From: Stutzerimonas stutzeri
GTDB taxonomy: Bacteria; Pseudomonadota; Gammaproteobacteria; Pseudomonadales; Pseudomonadaceae
Assembly (NCBI RefSeq): GCF_018138085.1
Contig: NZ_CP073105.1
Coordinates: 4,402,001 to 4,466,000 of the forward strand
Reading direction: 5' to 3'
Length of the DNA stretch: 64,000 nucleotides
A program made the translations under genes and the position numbers. Positions 49,336 through 59,055 of this stretch are shown here, piece after piece (the stretch's first letter is position 1; the number at the start of each line of letters is the position of its first letter). A model generated the notes under the pieces. The model ran no database searches and was not told where the DNA came from. It worked only from the letters and a program-made list of their open reading frames with translations.

Positions 49336-50481
49336 TCAGCGGAAACTGCGACCCGGATCGTCGTCGCTGACTTCCAGAGTGAGGCCCTGGGACACGGAGG
49401 TCAGATGCTCGCCATCGGTTTCCGAGCCCAGCTTGATCATCAGGCGCAGGTCGTTGGACGAGTCTGCATGCAGCAGCGCGTCTTCGTAGGTGATTTCACC
49501 CTGCACGTAGAGGTTGTACAGCGCCTGATCGAAGGTCTGCATGCCGAGGTCGGTGGAGCGCTTCATCAGCGATTTGAGCTCGTGCACTTCGCCCTTGCGG
49601 ATCAGGTCGGCGGCCAGCGGCGTGTTGATCAGGACTTCGATGACCGCGCGGCGCCCCTTGCCATCCGGGGTCGGGATCAGCTGCTGGGCGACGATGGCTT
49701 TCAAGTTAAGCGACAGGTCCATCCAGACCTGCTGCTGACGATCAGCCGGGAAGAAGTTGATGATCCGGTCCAGCGCCTGGTTGGCGTTGTTGGCGTGCAG
49801 GGTCGCGAGGCAGAGGTGGCCGGTTTCGGCGAAGGCCACGGCGTAGTCCATGGTCTCGCGGGTCCGCACCTCGCCGATGAGGATGACGTCGGGCGCCTGG
49901 CGCAGGGTGTTCTTCAGCGCCACGTCGAAGGAGTCGGTGTCGATGCCGACCTCACGCTGGGTGACGATGCAGCTTTGATGCTGGTGAATGAACTCGATGG
50001 GGTCTTCGATGGAAATGATGTGACCGCTGGAGTTCTTGTTGCGGTAGCCGATCATCGCCGCCAGGGAGGTGGACTTGCCGGTGCCGGTCGCACCGACGAA
50101 CAGCACCAGGCCACGCTTGGTCATGGCCAGTTTCTTCAGCACGTCGGGCAGCTTCAGATCTTCGAGCGTCGGGATATTGGTCTCGATACGACGCAGCACC
50201 ATGCCGGCAAGGTTGCGCTGATAGAAGGCACTGACACGGAAGCGGCCGATACCGCGCGCGCTGATGGCGAAATTGCATTCGTGGTTCTCGGCGAAGTCCC
50301 GGCGTTGCTGCTCGTTCATCACCGAGTGCACGGTTTCGCGGGTCATCTCCGGCGACATCGGCGTCTTGTTCACCGGCATGATCTTGCCGTTGACCTTCAT
50401 CGAAGGCGGCACACCAGCGGTAATGAACAGATCGGAGCCGCCTTTCTCGACCATCAGACGCAACAGTTTCTCGAATTCCAT
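49336..50481 (-). CDS. pilU: Type IV pilus retraction ATPase-like protein PilU
   Basis: 381-residue hexameric ATPase that cooperates with PilT in pilus retraction. Walker A GATGTGKSTS, Asp box ISIEDPIEF, Walker B VILIGEVRTRETMDYAV, and His box in TGHLCLATLHANNANQ. A C-terminal extension of some 35 residues beyond PilT is usual for PilU. It follows pilT by 73 bases. Confidence 0.96.
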   Translation of the reverse strand: MEFEKLLRLMVEKGGSDLFITAGVPPSMKVNGKIMPVNKTPMSPEMTRETVHSVMNEQQRRDFAENHECNFAISARGIGRFRVSAFYQRNLAGMVLRRIETNIPTLEDLKLPDVLKKLAMTKRGLVLFVGATGTGKSTSLAAMIGYRNKNSSGHIISIEDPIEFIHQHQSCIVTQREVGIDTDSFDVALKNTLRQAPDVILIGEVRTRETMDYAVAFAETGHLCLATLHANNANQALDRIINFFPADRQQQVWMDLSLNLKAIVAQQLIPTPDGKGRRAVIEVLINTPLAADLIRKGEVHELKSLMKRSTDLGMQTFDQALYNLYVQGEITYEDALLHADSSNDLRLMIKLGSETDGEHLTSVSQGLTLEVSDDDPGRSFR

Positions 50482-50554
50482 CGTCTTTCTCGCAGGCGGG
50501 TATGGCCGCCATCAACGAAGCGAAAGCCGGGCGATAATGCCCAGCCCCATTTTG

Positions 50555-51589
50555 TTAGAAGTTTTCCGGCTGCTTGGCCTTTTCCTTGGCGCTGTCGCGG
50601 GAAATCAGACCCTTGGCCAGTAGACCCTTGAGACAGGCGTCGAGCGTCTGCATGCCCAGCGATCCGCCGGTCTGAATCGAGGAGTACATCTGCGCCACCT
50701 TGTCCTCGCGGATCAGGTTACGGATCGCCGGGGTGCCGATCATGATTTCGTGGGCCGCGACCCGGCCGCCACCGACTTTCTTCAGCAGCGTCTGGGAAAT
50801 CACCGCCTGCAGCGACTCGGACAGCATCGAACGGACCATGGACTTTTCTTCCGCCGGAAACACGTCGACCACGCGGTCGATGGTCTTGGCCGCCGAGGTG
50901 GTGTGCAGGGTGCCGAATACCAGGTGACCGGTTTCCGCGGCGGTCAGCGCGAGGCGAATGGTTTCCAGGTCGCGCATTTCGCCCACCAGGATGATGTCCG
51001 GGTCTTCCCGCAGCGCCGAACGCAGCGCCTCGGAGAAGCCGAGGGTGTCACGGTGCACTTCGCGCTGGTTGACCAGGCACTTCTTCGATTCGTGGACGAA
51101 TTCGATCGGGTCCTCAATGGTGAGGATATGGTGGTACTTGGTGTTGTTCAGGTAGTCGAGCATCGCCGCCAGGGTGGTGGACTTGCCCGAACCGGTCGGG
51201 CCGGTGACCAGCACCAGGCCGCGCGGTACGTCGGTGATCTTGCGGAAGACTTCGCCCATGCCGAGGTCCTCCATGGTCAGCACCTTGGACGGAATGGTCC
51301 GGAAGACCGCGCCGGCGCCACGGTTCTGGTTGAACGCGTTGACCCGGAAGCGGGCCACGCCAGGAACCTCGAAGGAGAAGTCGGTCTCGAGAAATTCCTC
51401 GAAATCCTTGCGCTGCTTGTCATTCATGATGTCGTAGATCAGCGCGTGCACCTGCTTGTGGTCCATCGCGGGGAGGTTGATCCGACGCACGTCGCCATCG
51501 ACGCGGATCATCGGCGGCAAGCCGGAAGACAGGTGCAAATCCGACGCACCCTGCTTGGCACTGAAGGCCAGCAGCTCTGTGATATCCAT
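50555..51589 (-). CDS. pilT: Type IV pilus retraction ATPase PilT
   Basis: 344 residues, the standard length. MDITELLAFSAKQGASDLHL opens the PAS-like N domain; Walker A GPTGSGKSTT, ILTIEDPIEF, ILVGEMRDLETIRLAL, TGHLVFGTLHTTSAAKTIDR and the retraction motif AIRNLIREDK follow. The ATG at 51589 with GGGGAG upstream is preferred over a GTG/ATG-type start at 51601. Divergent from yggS. Confidence 0.97.
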   Translation of the reverse strand: MDITELLAFSAKQGASDLHLSSGLPPMIRVDGDVRRINLPAMDHKQVHALIYDIMNDKQRKDFEEFLETDFSFEVPGVARFRVNAFNQNRGAGAVFRTIPSKVLTMEDLGMGEVFRKITDVPRGLVLVTGPTGSGKSTTLAAMLDYLNNTKYHHILTIEDPIEFVHESKKCLVNQREVHRDTLGFSEALRSALREDPDIILVGEMRDLETIRLALTAAETGHLVFGTLHTTSAAKTIDRVVDVFPAEEKSMVRSMLSESLQAVISQTLLKKVGGGRVAAHEIMIGTPAIRNLIREDKVAQMYSSIQTGGSLGMQTLDACLKGLLAKGLISRDSAKEKAKQPENF

Positions 51590-51655
51590 GGGACTCCCCA
51601 ATTACAAGCAAGCAGGTAGAATGCCGCGCAGACCCTAAGGTGGCAGGCGCAGGTA

Positions 51656-52348
51656 ATGTCCACGATAGCGAACAATATTGCAAAGGTCGCAGCGCGCATC
51701 CGTGAGGCGGCGCAAGCTGCGGCGCGCAATCCCGACGAGGTGCACCTGCTGGCCGTGAGCAAGACGCAACCGGCCGCGGCCATCCGCCAGGCCTGCCAAG
51801 CTGGCCTGCACGATTTCGGTGAGAACTACCTGCAGGAAGCGCTGGAGAAGCAGGCCGACCTGGCCGACCTGCCACTGACCTGGCATTTCATCGGCCCGAT
51901 CCAGTCGAACAAGACCAAGGCGATCGCCGAGCACTTCGACTGGGTCCACTCGGTGGACCGTCTGAAGATCGCGCAACGCCTCTCCGATCAGCGTCCCGAA
52001 TCGCTGCCACCGCTGAATATCTGCCTGCAGGTCAACGTCAGCGGCGAAGCCAGCAAGTCCGGCTGCGAGCCGCAGGACGTGCCGCAACTGGCGCATGCCA
52101 TCGCGGCACTGCCCCGCCTGCGCCTGCGTGGGCTGATGGCGATTCCCGAGCCGACCGACGATCCGACCGAACAACGCGCAGCGTTCGCCCGGTTATGCCA
52201 CCTGCAAGCCGAACTCCAAATGGACCTGGACACGCTCTCCATGGGCATGAGCCAGGATCTGGAAGCTGCCATCGCCGAGGGCGCCACCTGGGTTCGAATC
52301 GGCACGGCACTCTTCGGTGCCCGGGACTACGGCAGCCCACCCGCATGA
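51656..52348 (+). CDS. yggS: YggS-family PLP homeostasis protein
   Basis: 230 residues, TIM-barrel PLP-binding protein. The cofactor lysine is in VHLLAVSKTQPA; FGENYLQEALEK, WHFIGPIQSNKTK and LSMGMSQDLEAAIAEGATWVRIGTALFG complete the family pattern. It buffers vitamin B6 and influences amino-acid and keto-acid pools; no enzyme activity is established. Forms the conserved yggS-proC-yggT run. Confidence 0.95.
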   Translation: MSTIANNIAKVAARIREAAQAAARNPDEVHLLAVSKTQPAAAIRQACQAGLHDFGENYLQEALEKQADLADLPLTWHFIGPIQSNKTKAIAEHFDWVHSVDRLKIAQRLSDQRPESLPPLNICLQVNVSGEASKSGCEPQDVPQLAHAIAALPRLRLRGLMAIPEPTDDPTEQRAAFARLCHLQAELQMDLDTLSMGMSQDLEAAIAEGATWVRIGTALFGARDYGSPPA

Positions 52349-52364
52349 ATAAAGGACATTTCGC

Positions 52365-53192
52365 ATGAGCACTCCCCGTATCGCCTTCATCGGCGGCGGC
52401 AACATGGCCGCCAGCCTGATCGGTGGGCTACGCGCCCAGGGCCTTCCTGCCTCCGCCATTTGCGCCAGCGACCCCGGCGCGGACAGACGCACCGAGCTCC
52501 ATGACGTTCACGGCATCGACACTTTCGCCGACAATGCCCAGGCCGTTGCCGGTGCCGACGTGGTGGTGCTGGCGGTCAAACCGCAGGTGATGCAGACCGT
52601 CTGTCGCGACCTGGCTCCGCATCTGCAAGCGAATCAACTGATCGTATCGATCGCCGCCGGGATCACCTGCGCCAGCCTGCAGCAATGGCTGGGCGCCGAT
52701 ACGCCACGGGCGATCGTGCGCTGCATGCCCAATACGCCCGCACTTCTGCGCCAGGGCGTCAGCGGTCTGTTCGCCAATGCAGCAGTCAGTGACGAGCAGA
52801 AACGTCAGGCCGAACAGCTGCTGTCGGCGGTGGGTCTGGCGCTCTGGCTGGACCGCGAGGAGCTGATCGATGCGGTGACCGCAGTGTCCGGCAGCGGCCC
52901 GGCGTATTTCTTCCTGCTGATCGAAGCCATGACGGCCGCCGGCGAACAGCTTGGTCTGCCGCGCGATACCGCAGCGGAACTGACCCTGCATACCGCCTTG
53001 GGCGCCGCGCGGATGGCCTGTGAAAGCGACGTTGAGGCTGCCGAACTGCGGCGCCGTGTCACCTCACCGAACGGAACCACCGAGGCGGCGATCAAAGCCT
53101 TTCAGGCAGGCGGCCTCGAGGCGCTGGTTCAACAGGCAATGGAAGCCGCCGCACGCCGCTCGGCCGAACTTGCCGAACAATTGGGCAAGTAG
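52365..53192 (+). CDS. proC: Pyrroline-5-carboxylate reductase
   Basis: 275 residues; last step of proline synthesis, NAD(P)H-dependent. IAFIGGGNMAASLIGGL is the Rossmann nucleotide site, VVVLAVKPQVMQTV and RCMPNTPALLRQGVSGLF follow, and AVSGSGPAYFFLLIEAMTAA with TSPNGTTEAAIKAF makes the substrate site in the dimer domain. AAAGGACATTTCGC precedes the ATG. Confidence 0.97.
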   Translation: MSTPRIAFIGGGNMAASLIGGLRAQGLPASAICASDPGADRRTELHDVHGIDTFADNAQAVAGADVVVLAVKPQVMQTVCRDLAPHLQANQLIVSIAAGITCASLQQWLGADTPRAIVRCMPNTPALLRQGVSGLFANAAVSDEQKRQAEQLLSAVGLALWLDREELIDAVTAVSGSGPAYFFLLIEAMTAAGEQLGLPRDTAAELTLHTALGAARMACESDVEAAELRRRVTSPNGTTEAAIKAFQAGGLEALVQQAMEAAARRSAELAEQLGK

Positions 53193-53525
53193 GGTCCGTT
53201 GATCTTTTGCGGGGCGCCGGGCCGTGGTTCGAGAAGAACCGGGCCGCGGCGCCGCCGACGGCCTTGCGGCGTTAACGCTGGATATGGGAATTGCATGGGA
53301 GAGAAGTTGGCCAGTCCAAATCAGCGACGAATGACGCCGCACCGCGCCAAAACAGATCCGGCCCTTCGTATAGAGCCGCACAGGCTGCACAACGCAATCG
53401 AACCAGTCGGCGCTGCAGGACTTGGCAAGGGCACAACCATTACCTGCGTCCCGCGCTTTGCCTAGCGCCTCTCGGCGCTGCAGCGCGGCTCGCGACGAAA
53501 CCTCAACAGTTCCTAAGGAGCCTTC
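53193..53525. other. 333-base gap between proC and yggT with one large dyad
   Basis: No supported gene; a short open frame at 53199-53465 has no recognisable domain or ribosome site. An extended dyad lies at 53213-53253: GGCGCC (53213-53218) with GGCGCC (53248-53253) outside and GGTTC (53226-53230) with GAACC (53236-53240) inside, the intervening GGGCCG blocks being self-complementary when shifted. It may be a repeat remnant or Rho-type signal. CTAAGGAGCC near 53513-53522 is the yggT ribosome site. Confidence 0.5.
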
Positions 53526-54116
53526 ATGTCGCAACTCTCGCAAGCCCTGATCCTAATCGTTCAGACGCTCGGCAGCCTTTACCTGCTGATCGTTCTCTTG
53601 CGTTTCATCCTGCAGTTGGTTCGGGCCGATTTCTACAACCCGCTGAGCCAGTTCATCGTACGCGCCACGCACCCCTTGTTGCGCCCGTTGCGCCGGGTGA
53701 TTCCAAGCATCGGTGGGCTCGATCTGTCGTCGCTTCTGTTGGCGATCATCGTTCAACTGCTGTTAATGGGCGCCGTGCTCATGATCGCCTACGGAACCAT
53801 CGGCAATCCCCTGCAGCTGCTGGTCTGGGCGATCATCGGGGTCACCGGGCTGTTCCTCAATATCTTCTTCTACGCCCTGATCATCAGCGTGATTCTGTCG
53901 TGGGTCGCCCCCGGCAGCCACAATCCGGGCGCGCAACTGGTCAGCCAGATCTGCGAGCCGGCGCTCGCGCCCTTCCGTCGCCTCTTACCCAACATGGGCG
54001 GACTGGACATTTCGCCGATCTTCGCCTTTCTCGCGATCAAGCTGCTGGACATGCTGGTTATCAACAACCTGGCCATGATGACGCACATGCCCAACATCCT
54101 TCGTTCGCTGATCTGA
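53526..54116 (+). CDS. yggT: YggT-family integral membrane protein
   Basis: 196 residues with two copies of the YGGT module: YLLIVLLRFILQLVRADFYN and FFYALIISVILSWVAPGSHN, each followed by a P-L-x-P-x-R-R-x-x-P segment (HPLLRPLRRVIPSIGG, EPALAPFRRLLPNMGG) and hydrophobic helices. Linked to osmotic or ion stress in E. coli; the mechanism is unknown. The ATG follows AAGGAGCCTTC. Confidence 0.94.
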   Translation: MSQLSQALILIVQTLGSLYLLIVLLRFILQLVRADFYNPLSQFIVRATHPLLRPLRRVIPSIGGLDLSSLLLAIIVQLLLMGAVLMIAYGTIGNPLQLLVWAIIGVTGLFLNIFFYALIISVILSWVAPGSHNPGAQLVSQICEPALAPFRRLLPNMGGLDISPIFAFLAIKLLDMLVINNLAMMTHMPNILRSLI

Positions 54117-54163
54117 AGCGGCCTCCGGTTGCGCACTTTGGGCACTGGTTCACAACGGCTCGA

Positions 54164-54191
54164 TTGACCGACACCAGGCGACTGGGATAAT
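54164..54191 (+). promoter_or_regulatory. Sigma-70 promoter of the dynamin-like GTPase gene
   Basis: TTGACC (54164-54169), a 16-base spacer and GATAAT (54186-54191), each one base from consensus. Predicted start near 54198, 27 bases before the ATG at 54225. Confidence 0.75.
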
Positions 54192-54224
54192 CGCCTGATT
54201 CGCCTATCAGGACACACCAGGATC

Positions 54225-56186
54225 ATGGAACGACTCGACCGGCAAGTGGATGCCTACGTCACCTGGAAGCGTGACCTGGTCCGCGAGATCACCCGTTATC
54301 GCAGCTGGCTGGCGCACAACCGCCTCAATTCCGAGGCGGTCGAGGCCAGACTGGACCGCGCGCTCAAGCTGCTGCGCACCGATCACATCACCTTGGCCTT
54401 CGTCGGCGAATTTTCCCGAGGCAAGACGGAGCTGATCAACGCCCTGTTCTTCTCGGGCTATGGCCAGCGCATCCTGCCGTCACGGGCCGGGCGCACCACC
54501 ATGTGTCCAACCGAGCTGTTTTTCGATCCCCGGGCGGAGCGCAGCTATATCCGTCTGCTGCCCATCGAGTCGCGCCTGGAAGACACCAGCATCGCTCAGC
54601 TCAAGCGCAATCCGCTCCTCTGGTTGACACTGCCGCTGGACACGGCGAATCCCGACGGCATGGTGGAAGCCTTCACCCAGGTCGCCGCCGTCAAGTCCAT
54701 GCCCGTGGAGCGAGCTATCCAGCTCGGTTTCCACCCCGACACGCTGGAAAACGCGGACATCCCCGGCGAGGTATTGGTGCCGGCCTGGCGCCACGCGATG
54801 GTCAACTTCGATCACCCGCTGCTACGCCAAGGCCTGCGCATCCTCGACACGCCCGGCCTCAACGCGCTGGGCAGCGAGCCGGAGCTGACCCTGTCAATGC
54901 TGCCGAGCGCCCAGGCGGTGATCTTTCTCCTGTCCGCCGATGCCGGCGCGACCGCCAGTGACATGAACATCTGGGAGCAGCACATCCGGCAACTGGACGA
55001 CGGTGACCGCCAGCGCCTGTTCGCCGTTCTGAACAAGATCGATGTCCTCTGGGACGACGTAGCCGGCGATGCCTTCGTCGATGACGCGATTCAGCGGATG
55101 CAAGCCACCACCGCGCAACAGCTGGGCATCGCCGAGGATGACGTCCTGCCGCTGTCGGCCAAGCAGGCCCTGCTGGCCAAGATCCGCGGTGACCAGGGGT
55201 TACTGCAACGCAGCCGGCTCCTGGCGCTGGAGAACCTGCTTTGCGAGCGTATCCTCGCGCAGAAAGAGCAATTGCTCGAGCAGCAGGTCGTACGCCAGGT
55301 GCTCGCGCTGTTGCACAACAGCCAGCACATCCTGACGCAGCGCCTGGCCAAGGTGCGCGCGCAGAGCGAACTGCTCGAAGGCCGTCGGCAGGATAGTGGC
55401 CAGCTGCTGCTGGAGCTGACCGCACGCACGCGTCACGATCACAACCAGCATCACAAGCGCCTGTTGCAGCTCAAGACCAACCAGCGCCTGCTGCAGCGCC
55501 AGGGCGAGCTGCTACGTGGCACCGTGCGCGCCGAGCGCCTGGAAGAACACCTGGCACGCCTGCGCCGCAGCCTGACCGGTAGCCTGACCACGCTGGGCAT
55601 CAACCTGAGCATCCTGCACTTCTTCCGCTCGGTGGAGCAGGACCTCGGCGCCCTCGAACACGAAGCGGCACTGGCGAACAAGATGGTCTCGGCGATCTAC
55701 CGCCGTCACAACGACGAGAACCCGTTGCATGGCATCGACGCCCCACTGTTCCGGCTCGCCGCCTATCAGCACCAGCTCAAGGGCCTGCAGAACAAGGCCG
55801 ACCAGTTCCGTCTGCAGCTCAAGACGCTGCTCACCGAACAGCGCACACTGACCCGCCGTTTCTTCGCCACGCTGGTGCAGGAGGTCATCGCGATGCACCA
55901 AAGGCTGCGCCAGGAAGCCGAGCAATGGGCCGGCGAAGCGCTGATGCCGCTGATGCAACATTCGCTGGAGCACAAGCAACAGCTCGAAGCCCACATGCTT
56001 CAGCTCAAGAGCCTGGCCCAGGACAGCCAGCAAAACAGCCAGCGTGGCCGCCTCCTGGCACGTTACGGCGTGGAGCTGGAGCAGCAGCTGGCACAAGCCG
56101 GCGAAATGCTTCGCGTACTGCGGCGCCCGGCACCGCTACGCCGCCAGGGCAAGGTGGTCAGCCTGACCAGTGCCAGCCTGGGTTGA
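54225..56186 (+). CDS. Dynamin-like large GTPase
   Basis: 653 residues. GTPase motifs: G1 GEFSRGKT (61-68), a G2 threonine within RAGRTTMCPTE, G3 DTPG (208-211) and G4 NKID (270-273). The C-terminal half is long helical coiled-coil with many Gln/Leu/Arg (for example LLEQQVVRQVLALLHNSQHI), ending in a basic segment; I see no clear transmembrane helix, so any membrane contact would be through a paddle such as the TLGINLSILHFF region. Bacterial dynamin-like proteins act in membrane fusion, repair or phage stress. It has its own promoter and interrupts the proC-yggT/metX neighbourhood. I do not recognise a named orthologue. Confidence 0.83.
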   Translation: MERLDRQVDAYVTWKRDLVREITRYRSWLAHNRLNSEAVEARLDRALKLLRTDHITLAFVGEFSRGKTELINALFFSGYGQRILPSRAGRTTMCPTELFFDPRAERSYIRLLPIESRLEDTSIAQLKRNPLLWLTLPLDTANPDGMVEAFTQVAAVKSMPVERAIQLGFHPDTLENADIPGEVLVPAWRHAMVNFDHPLLRQGLRILDTPGLNALGSEPELTLSMLPSAQAVIFLLSADAGATASDMNIWEQHIRQLDDGDRQRLFAVLNKIDVLWDDVAGDAFVDDAIQRMQATTAQQLGIAEDDVLPLSAKQALLAKIRGDQGLLQRSRLLALENLLCERILAQKEQLLEQQVVRQVLALLHNSQHILTQRLAKVRAQSELLEGRRQDSGQLLLELTARTRHDHNQHHKRLLQLKTNQRLLQRQGELLRGTVRAERLEEHLARLRRSLTGSLTTLGINLSILHFFRSVEQDLGALEHEAALANKMVSAIYRRHNDENPLHGIDAPLFRLAAYQHQLKGLQNKADQFRLQLKTLLTEQRTLTRRFFATLVQEVIAMHQRLRQEAEQWAGEALMPLMQHSLEHKQQLEAHMLQLKSLAQDSQQNSQRGRLLARYGVELEQQLAQAGEMLRVLRRPAPLRRQGKVVSLTSASLG

Positions 56187-56200
56187 CCGGTGCGTTGCGA

Positions 56201-56228
56201 TTGAGGATGAATTGAGGCGCGCTAACCT
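56201..56228 (+). promoter_or_regulatory. Possible metX promoter
   Basis: TTGAGG (56201-56206), 16 bases, TAACCT (56223-56228). Modest match; the start would lie about 35 bases before the metX ATG. Confidence 0.35.
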
Positions 56229-56267
56229 TTAGACTTTGCCGCCTTCTTCCAGTACGAGCCAGGGTCG

Positions 56268-57407
56268 ATGCCCACAGCTATTCCAGCCGATTCCGTTGGT
56301 CTGGTGAGTCCGAAGGTCGAGCATTTTGCCGAGCCGCTGGCACTCGCCTGTGGCCGCACGCTCCACGACTACCAGCTGGTCTACGAGACCTACGGCGAGC
56401 TGAACGCCACGCGCAGCAACGCCGTGCTGATCTGTCACGCGCTATCCGGCCACCACCATGCGGCCGGTTTCCATGACATGGATGAACGCAAGCCGGGCTG
56501 GTGGGACAGCTGCATCGGGCCGGGCAAAGCGATCGACACCAACCGCTTCCACGTGGTCAGCCTGAACAACCTCGGCGGCTGCAACGGCTCGACCGGCCCC
56601 AGCAGCATCAACCCGCAGACCGGCAACCCCTACGGCGCCGATTTTCCTGTCGTGACGGTGGAGGACTGGGTCAACAGCCAGGCGCGGCTGGCCGATGTCC
56701 TCGGCATCGAACAGTGGGCCGCCGTGGTCGGCGGCAGCCTCGGTGGCATGCAGGCCTTGCAATGGACGATGAGCTACCCCGAGCGCGTGCGCCATTGCGT
56801 GGCGATCGCGTCCGCACCCAAGCTGTCGGCGCAGAACATCGCCTTCAATGAAGTGGCTCGCCAGGCGATCCTCTCCGACCCGGAGTTCCATGGCGGGCAT
56901 TTCCTCGAGCGGAACGTGATTCCCAAGCGCGGGCTGATGCTGGCACGCATGGTCGGCCACATCACCTACCTGTCCGATGACGCCATGGGCACCAAGTTCG
57001 GCCGCGGCCTGAAGAGCGAAAAGCTCAATTACGACTTCAACAGCGTCGAATTTCAGGTCGAAAGCTACCTGCGCTACCAGGGCGAGGAATTTTCCAGCCG
57101 CTTCGACGCCAACACCTACCTGCTGATGACCAAGGCGCTGGACTATTTCGACCCGGCCGCCGCGTTCGACGATGACCTGGCACAAGCCTTGTCGACAGCC
57201 AAGGCAGACTTCTGCGTGATTTCCTTCACCACCGACTGGCGCTTCTCGCCGGAGCGCTCGCGCGAGATCGTCGATGCGCTGATGGCCGCACGCAAGAACG
57301 TCTGTTACCTGGAAGTCGACGCGCCACAGGGCCACGACGCCTTCCTCATTCCCATTCCCCGTTATCTGCAAGCGTTTCGCGGCTACATGAACCGCATCGT
57401 TCTATAA
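56268..57407 (+). CDS. metX: Homoserine O-acyltransferase MetX
   Basis: 379 residues, alpha/beta-hydrolase fold; activates homoserine for methionine synthesis. The nucleophile elbow is [32 protein letters not shown] and a late [13 protein letters not shown] with the catalytic His complete the pattern. In Pseudomonas the MetX paired with MetW is reported to use succinyl-CoA, so O-succinyltransferase activity is likely though the sequence alone does not prove it. Ten bases before metW. Confidence 0.95.
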   Translation: MPTAIPADSVGLVSPKVEHFAEPLALACGRTLHDYQLVYETYGELNATRSNAVLICHALSGHHHAAGFHDMDERKPGWWDSCIGPGKAIDTNRFHVVSLNNLGGCNGSTGPSSINPQTGNPYGADFPVVTVEDWVNSQARLADVLGIEQWAAVVGGSLGGMQALQWTMSYPERVRHCVAIASAPKLSAQNIAFNEVARQAILSDPEFHGGHFLERNVIPKRGLMLARMVGHITYLSDDAMGTKFGRGLKSEKLNYDFNSVEFQVESYLRYQGEEFSSRFDANTYLLMTKALDYFDPAAAFDDDLAQALSTAKADFCVISFTTDWRFSPERSREIVDALMAARKNVCYLEVDAPQGHDAFLIPIPRYLQAFRGYMNRIVL

Positions 57408-57416
57408 GGAATCCAC

Positions 57417-58016
57417 ATGCGCGCCGATCTGGACATCATCCAAGACTGGATACCGGCCGGTAGCCGTGTGCTCGACCTCGGCTGCGGCAATGGCGAACTG
57501 CTGGCCTGGCTGCGCGACCACAAGCAGGTCAGCGGTTACGGCCTGGAAATCGACCCGGACAACATCGCCGCCTGCATCGACAAGGGCGTCAACGTCATCG
57601 AGCAGGACCTGGACAAGGGCCTGGGCAATTTCGCCAGCGACAGCTTCGACATGGTCGTCATGACCCAGGCGTTGCAGGCCGTTCACTACCCGGACGAACT
57701 GCTCAAGGAAATGCTTCGCGTCGGTCGCGAATGCATCATCACCTTTCCCAACTTCGGCCACTGGCGCTGCCGCTGGTATCTGGCCAGCAAGGGCCGCATG
57801 CCGGTCTCGGAATTCCTGCCCTACACTTGGTACAACACGCCGAACATCCACTTCTGCACCTTCGAGGATTTCGAGCGGCTTTGTCGCGAGCTCGGCGCCC
57901 GGGTGCTCGAGCGGCTGGCGGTCGACCGTCATCACAAGCACGGCGTGGCGAGCCGCCTGTGGCCCAACCTGATCGGAGAGATCGGCATCTATCGCGTTGC
58001 CGGGCCTGCTCGCTGA
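57417..58016 (+). CDS. metW: MetW, methionine biosynthesis methyltransferase-like partner of MetX
   Basis: 199 residues with a class I methyltransferase fold: VLDLGCGNGELLAWL (SAM motif), YGLEIDPDNIAACI and FDMVVMTQALQAVHYP. MetW is encoded directly after metX in many proteobacteria and is needed for MetX activity; no methylation substrate is known. AAGGAATCCAC precedes the ATG. Confidence 0.94.
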   Translation: MRADLDIIQDWIPAGSRVLDLGCGNGELLAWLRDHKQVSGYGLEIDPDNIAACIDKGVNVIEQDLDKGLGNFASDSFDMVVMTQALQAVHYPDELLKEMLRVGRECIITFPNFGHWRCRWYLASKGRMPVSEFLPYTWYNTPNIHFCTFEDFERLCRELGARVLERLAVDRHHKHGVASRLWPNLIGEIGIYRVAGPAR

Positions 58017-58039
58017 TCGCTTCATCGCTGGAGGAAACC

Positions 58040-58462
58040 ATGAAATCCATCCTGATAGGCATGCTCACCCTGATGCTGGCGCTGCCCGCCTTGGCCGAGC
58101 GCAAACACAGCGTGGGCGAGCACGACGTCCACTACATCGCCTTCAATTCGAGCTTCCTGCAGCCGGACATAGCCGCTGCGGCGGGCCTGGTGCGCAGCAA
58201 GACTCAGGGCGTGGTCAACGTCTCGGTGCTCAAGGCCGGCAAACCGGTGGCCGCGCAGGTCAGCGGCTCGGTCAAGAACCTGCTCGGGCAGGACTATCCC
58301 CTGACCTTCAAGCAACTCAAGGAAGGCGACGAGGCCATCTACTACCTCGCGCAATTTCCCTTCGAGTCACGCGAGGTCCTGCGCTTCAATCTGAACGTGC
58401 GGCCTAGTGGGGCTGCGCCGATCGATTTCGATTTCACTCAAGAATTTTTCCCGGACGAATGA
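58040..58462 (+). CDS. Exported DUF4426-family protein
   Basis: 140 residues. Signal peptide [20 protein letters not shown]. The mature part starts [20 protein letters not shown] and is predicted beta-rich. DUF4426 proteins sit after metXW in Pseudomonas; the role is unknown. GGAGGAAACC gives a strong ribosome site. Overlaps rdgB by four bases. Confidence 0.87.
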   Translation: MKSILIGMLTLMLALPALAERKHSVGEHDVHYIAFNSSFLQPDIAAAAGLVRSKTQGVVNVSVLKAGKPVAAQVSGSVKNLLGQDYPLTFKQLKEGDEAIYYLAQFPFESREVLRFNLNVRPSGAAPIDFDFTQEFFPDE

Positions 58463-59055
58463 TGCCTTTCAACGAACTGGTGCTGGCCAGCCACAACGCC
58501 GGCAAGCTCAAGGAACTGCAAGCCATGCTGGGCCACGCGATTCGCGTGCGCTCGGTGGGCGAGTTCAGCGACGTGGAACCCGAAGAGACCGGGCTGTCGT
58601 TCGTCGAGAACGCCATCCTCAAGGCGCGCAATGCCGCCAGGGTTTCCGGTCTGCCTGCGCTGGCCGACGACTCGGGATTGGCCGTGGATCATCTCGGCGG
58701 CGCGCCGGGGATCTATTCGGCTCGTTACGCGGACGGCCAGGGCGATGCGGCGAACAATGCCAAGTTGCTCGATGCGCTCCGCGAAGTGCCGGATGCCGAG
58801 CGGGGCGCGCAGTTCGTCTGCGCCCTGGCACTGGTCCGCCATGCCGAGGATCCGCTGCCGATACTCTGCGAGGGGCTCTGGCATGGCCGCATCCTGCATG
58901 CCCCTCAGGGCGAGCACGGCTTCGGCTATGACCCGCTGTTCTGGGTGCCCGAGCGCAACTGCTCCAGCGCCGAGCTGGCCCCGCAGGACAAGAATCAGAT
59001 CAGTCACCGCGCCCGCGCCATGGCCCTGCTCAAGCATCGCCTGGGCATCGCATGA
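58459..59055 (+). CDS. rdgB: Non-canonical purine NTP pyrophosphatase (dITP/XTP)
   Basis: 198 residues; hydrolyses dITP, ITP and XTP to monophosphates, keeping deaminated purines out of [18 protein letters not shown] is the nucleotide-binding start, [20 protein letters not shown] and [20 protein letters not shown] hold metal ligands, [11 protein letters not shown] and [10 protein letters not shown] complete the site. Two adjacent ATGs (58459 and 58462) are possible. Stop overlaps hemW by four bases. Confidence 0.96.
   Translation: MMPFNELVLASHNAGKLKELQAMLGHAIRVRSVGEFSDVEPEETGLSFVENAILKARNAARVSGLPALADDSGLAVDHLGGAPGIYSARYADGQGDAANNAKLLDALREVPDAERGAQFVCALALVRHAEDPLPILCEGLWHGRILHAPQGEHGFGYDPLFWVPERNCSSAELAPQDKNQISHRARAMALLKHRLGIA

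Noticed and set aside
53199..53465. 88-codon open frame between proC and yggT
   Set aside because: No ribosome site, Arg/Pro-rich composition typical of random GC-rich frames, and it runs through the dyad at 53213-53253.
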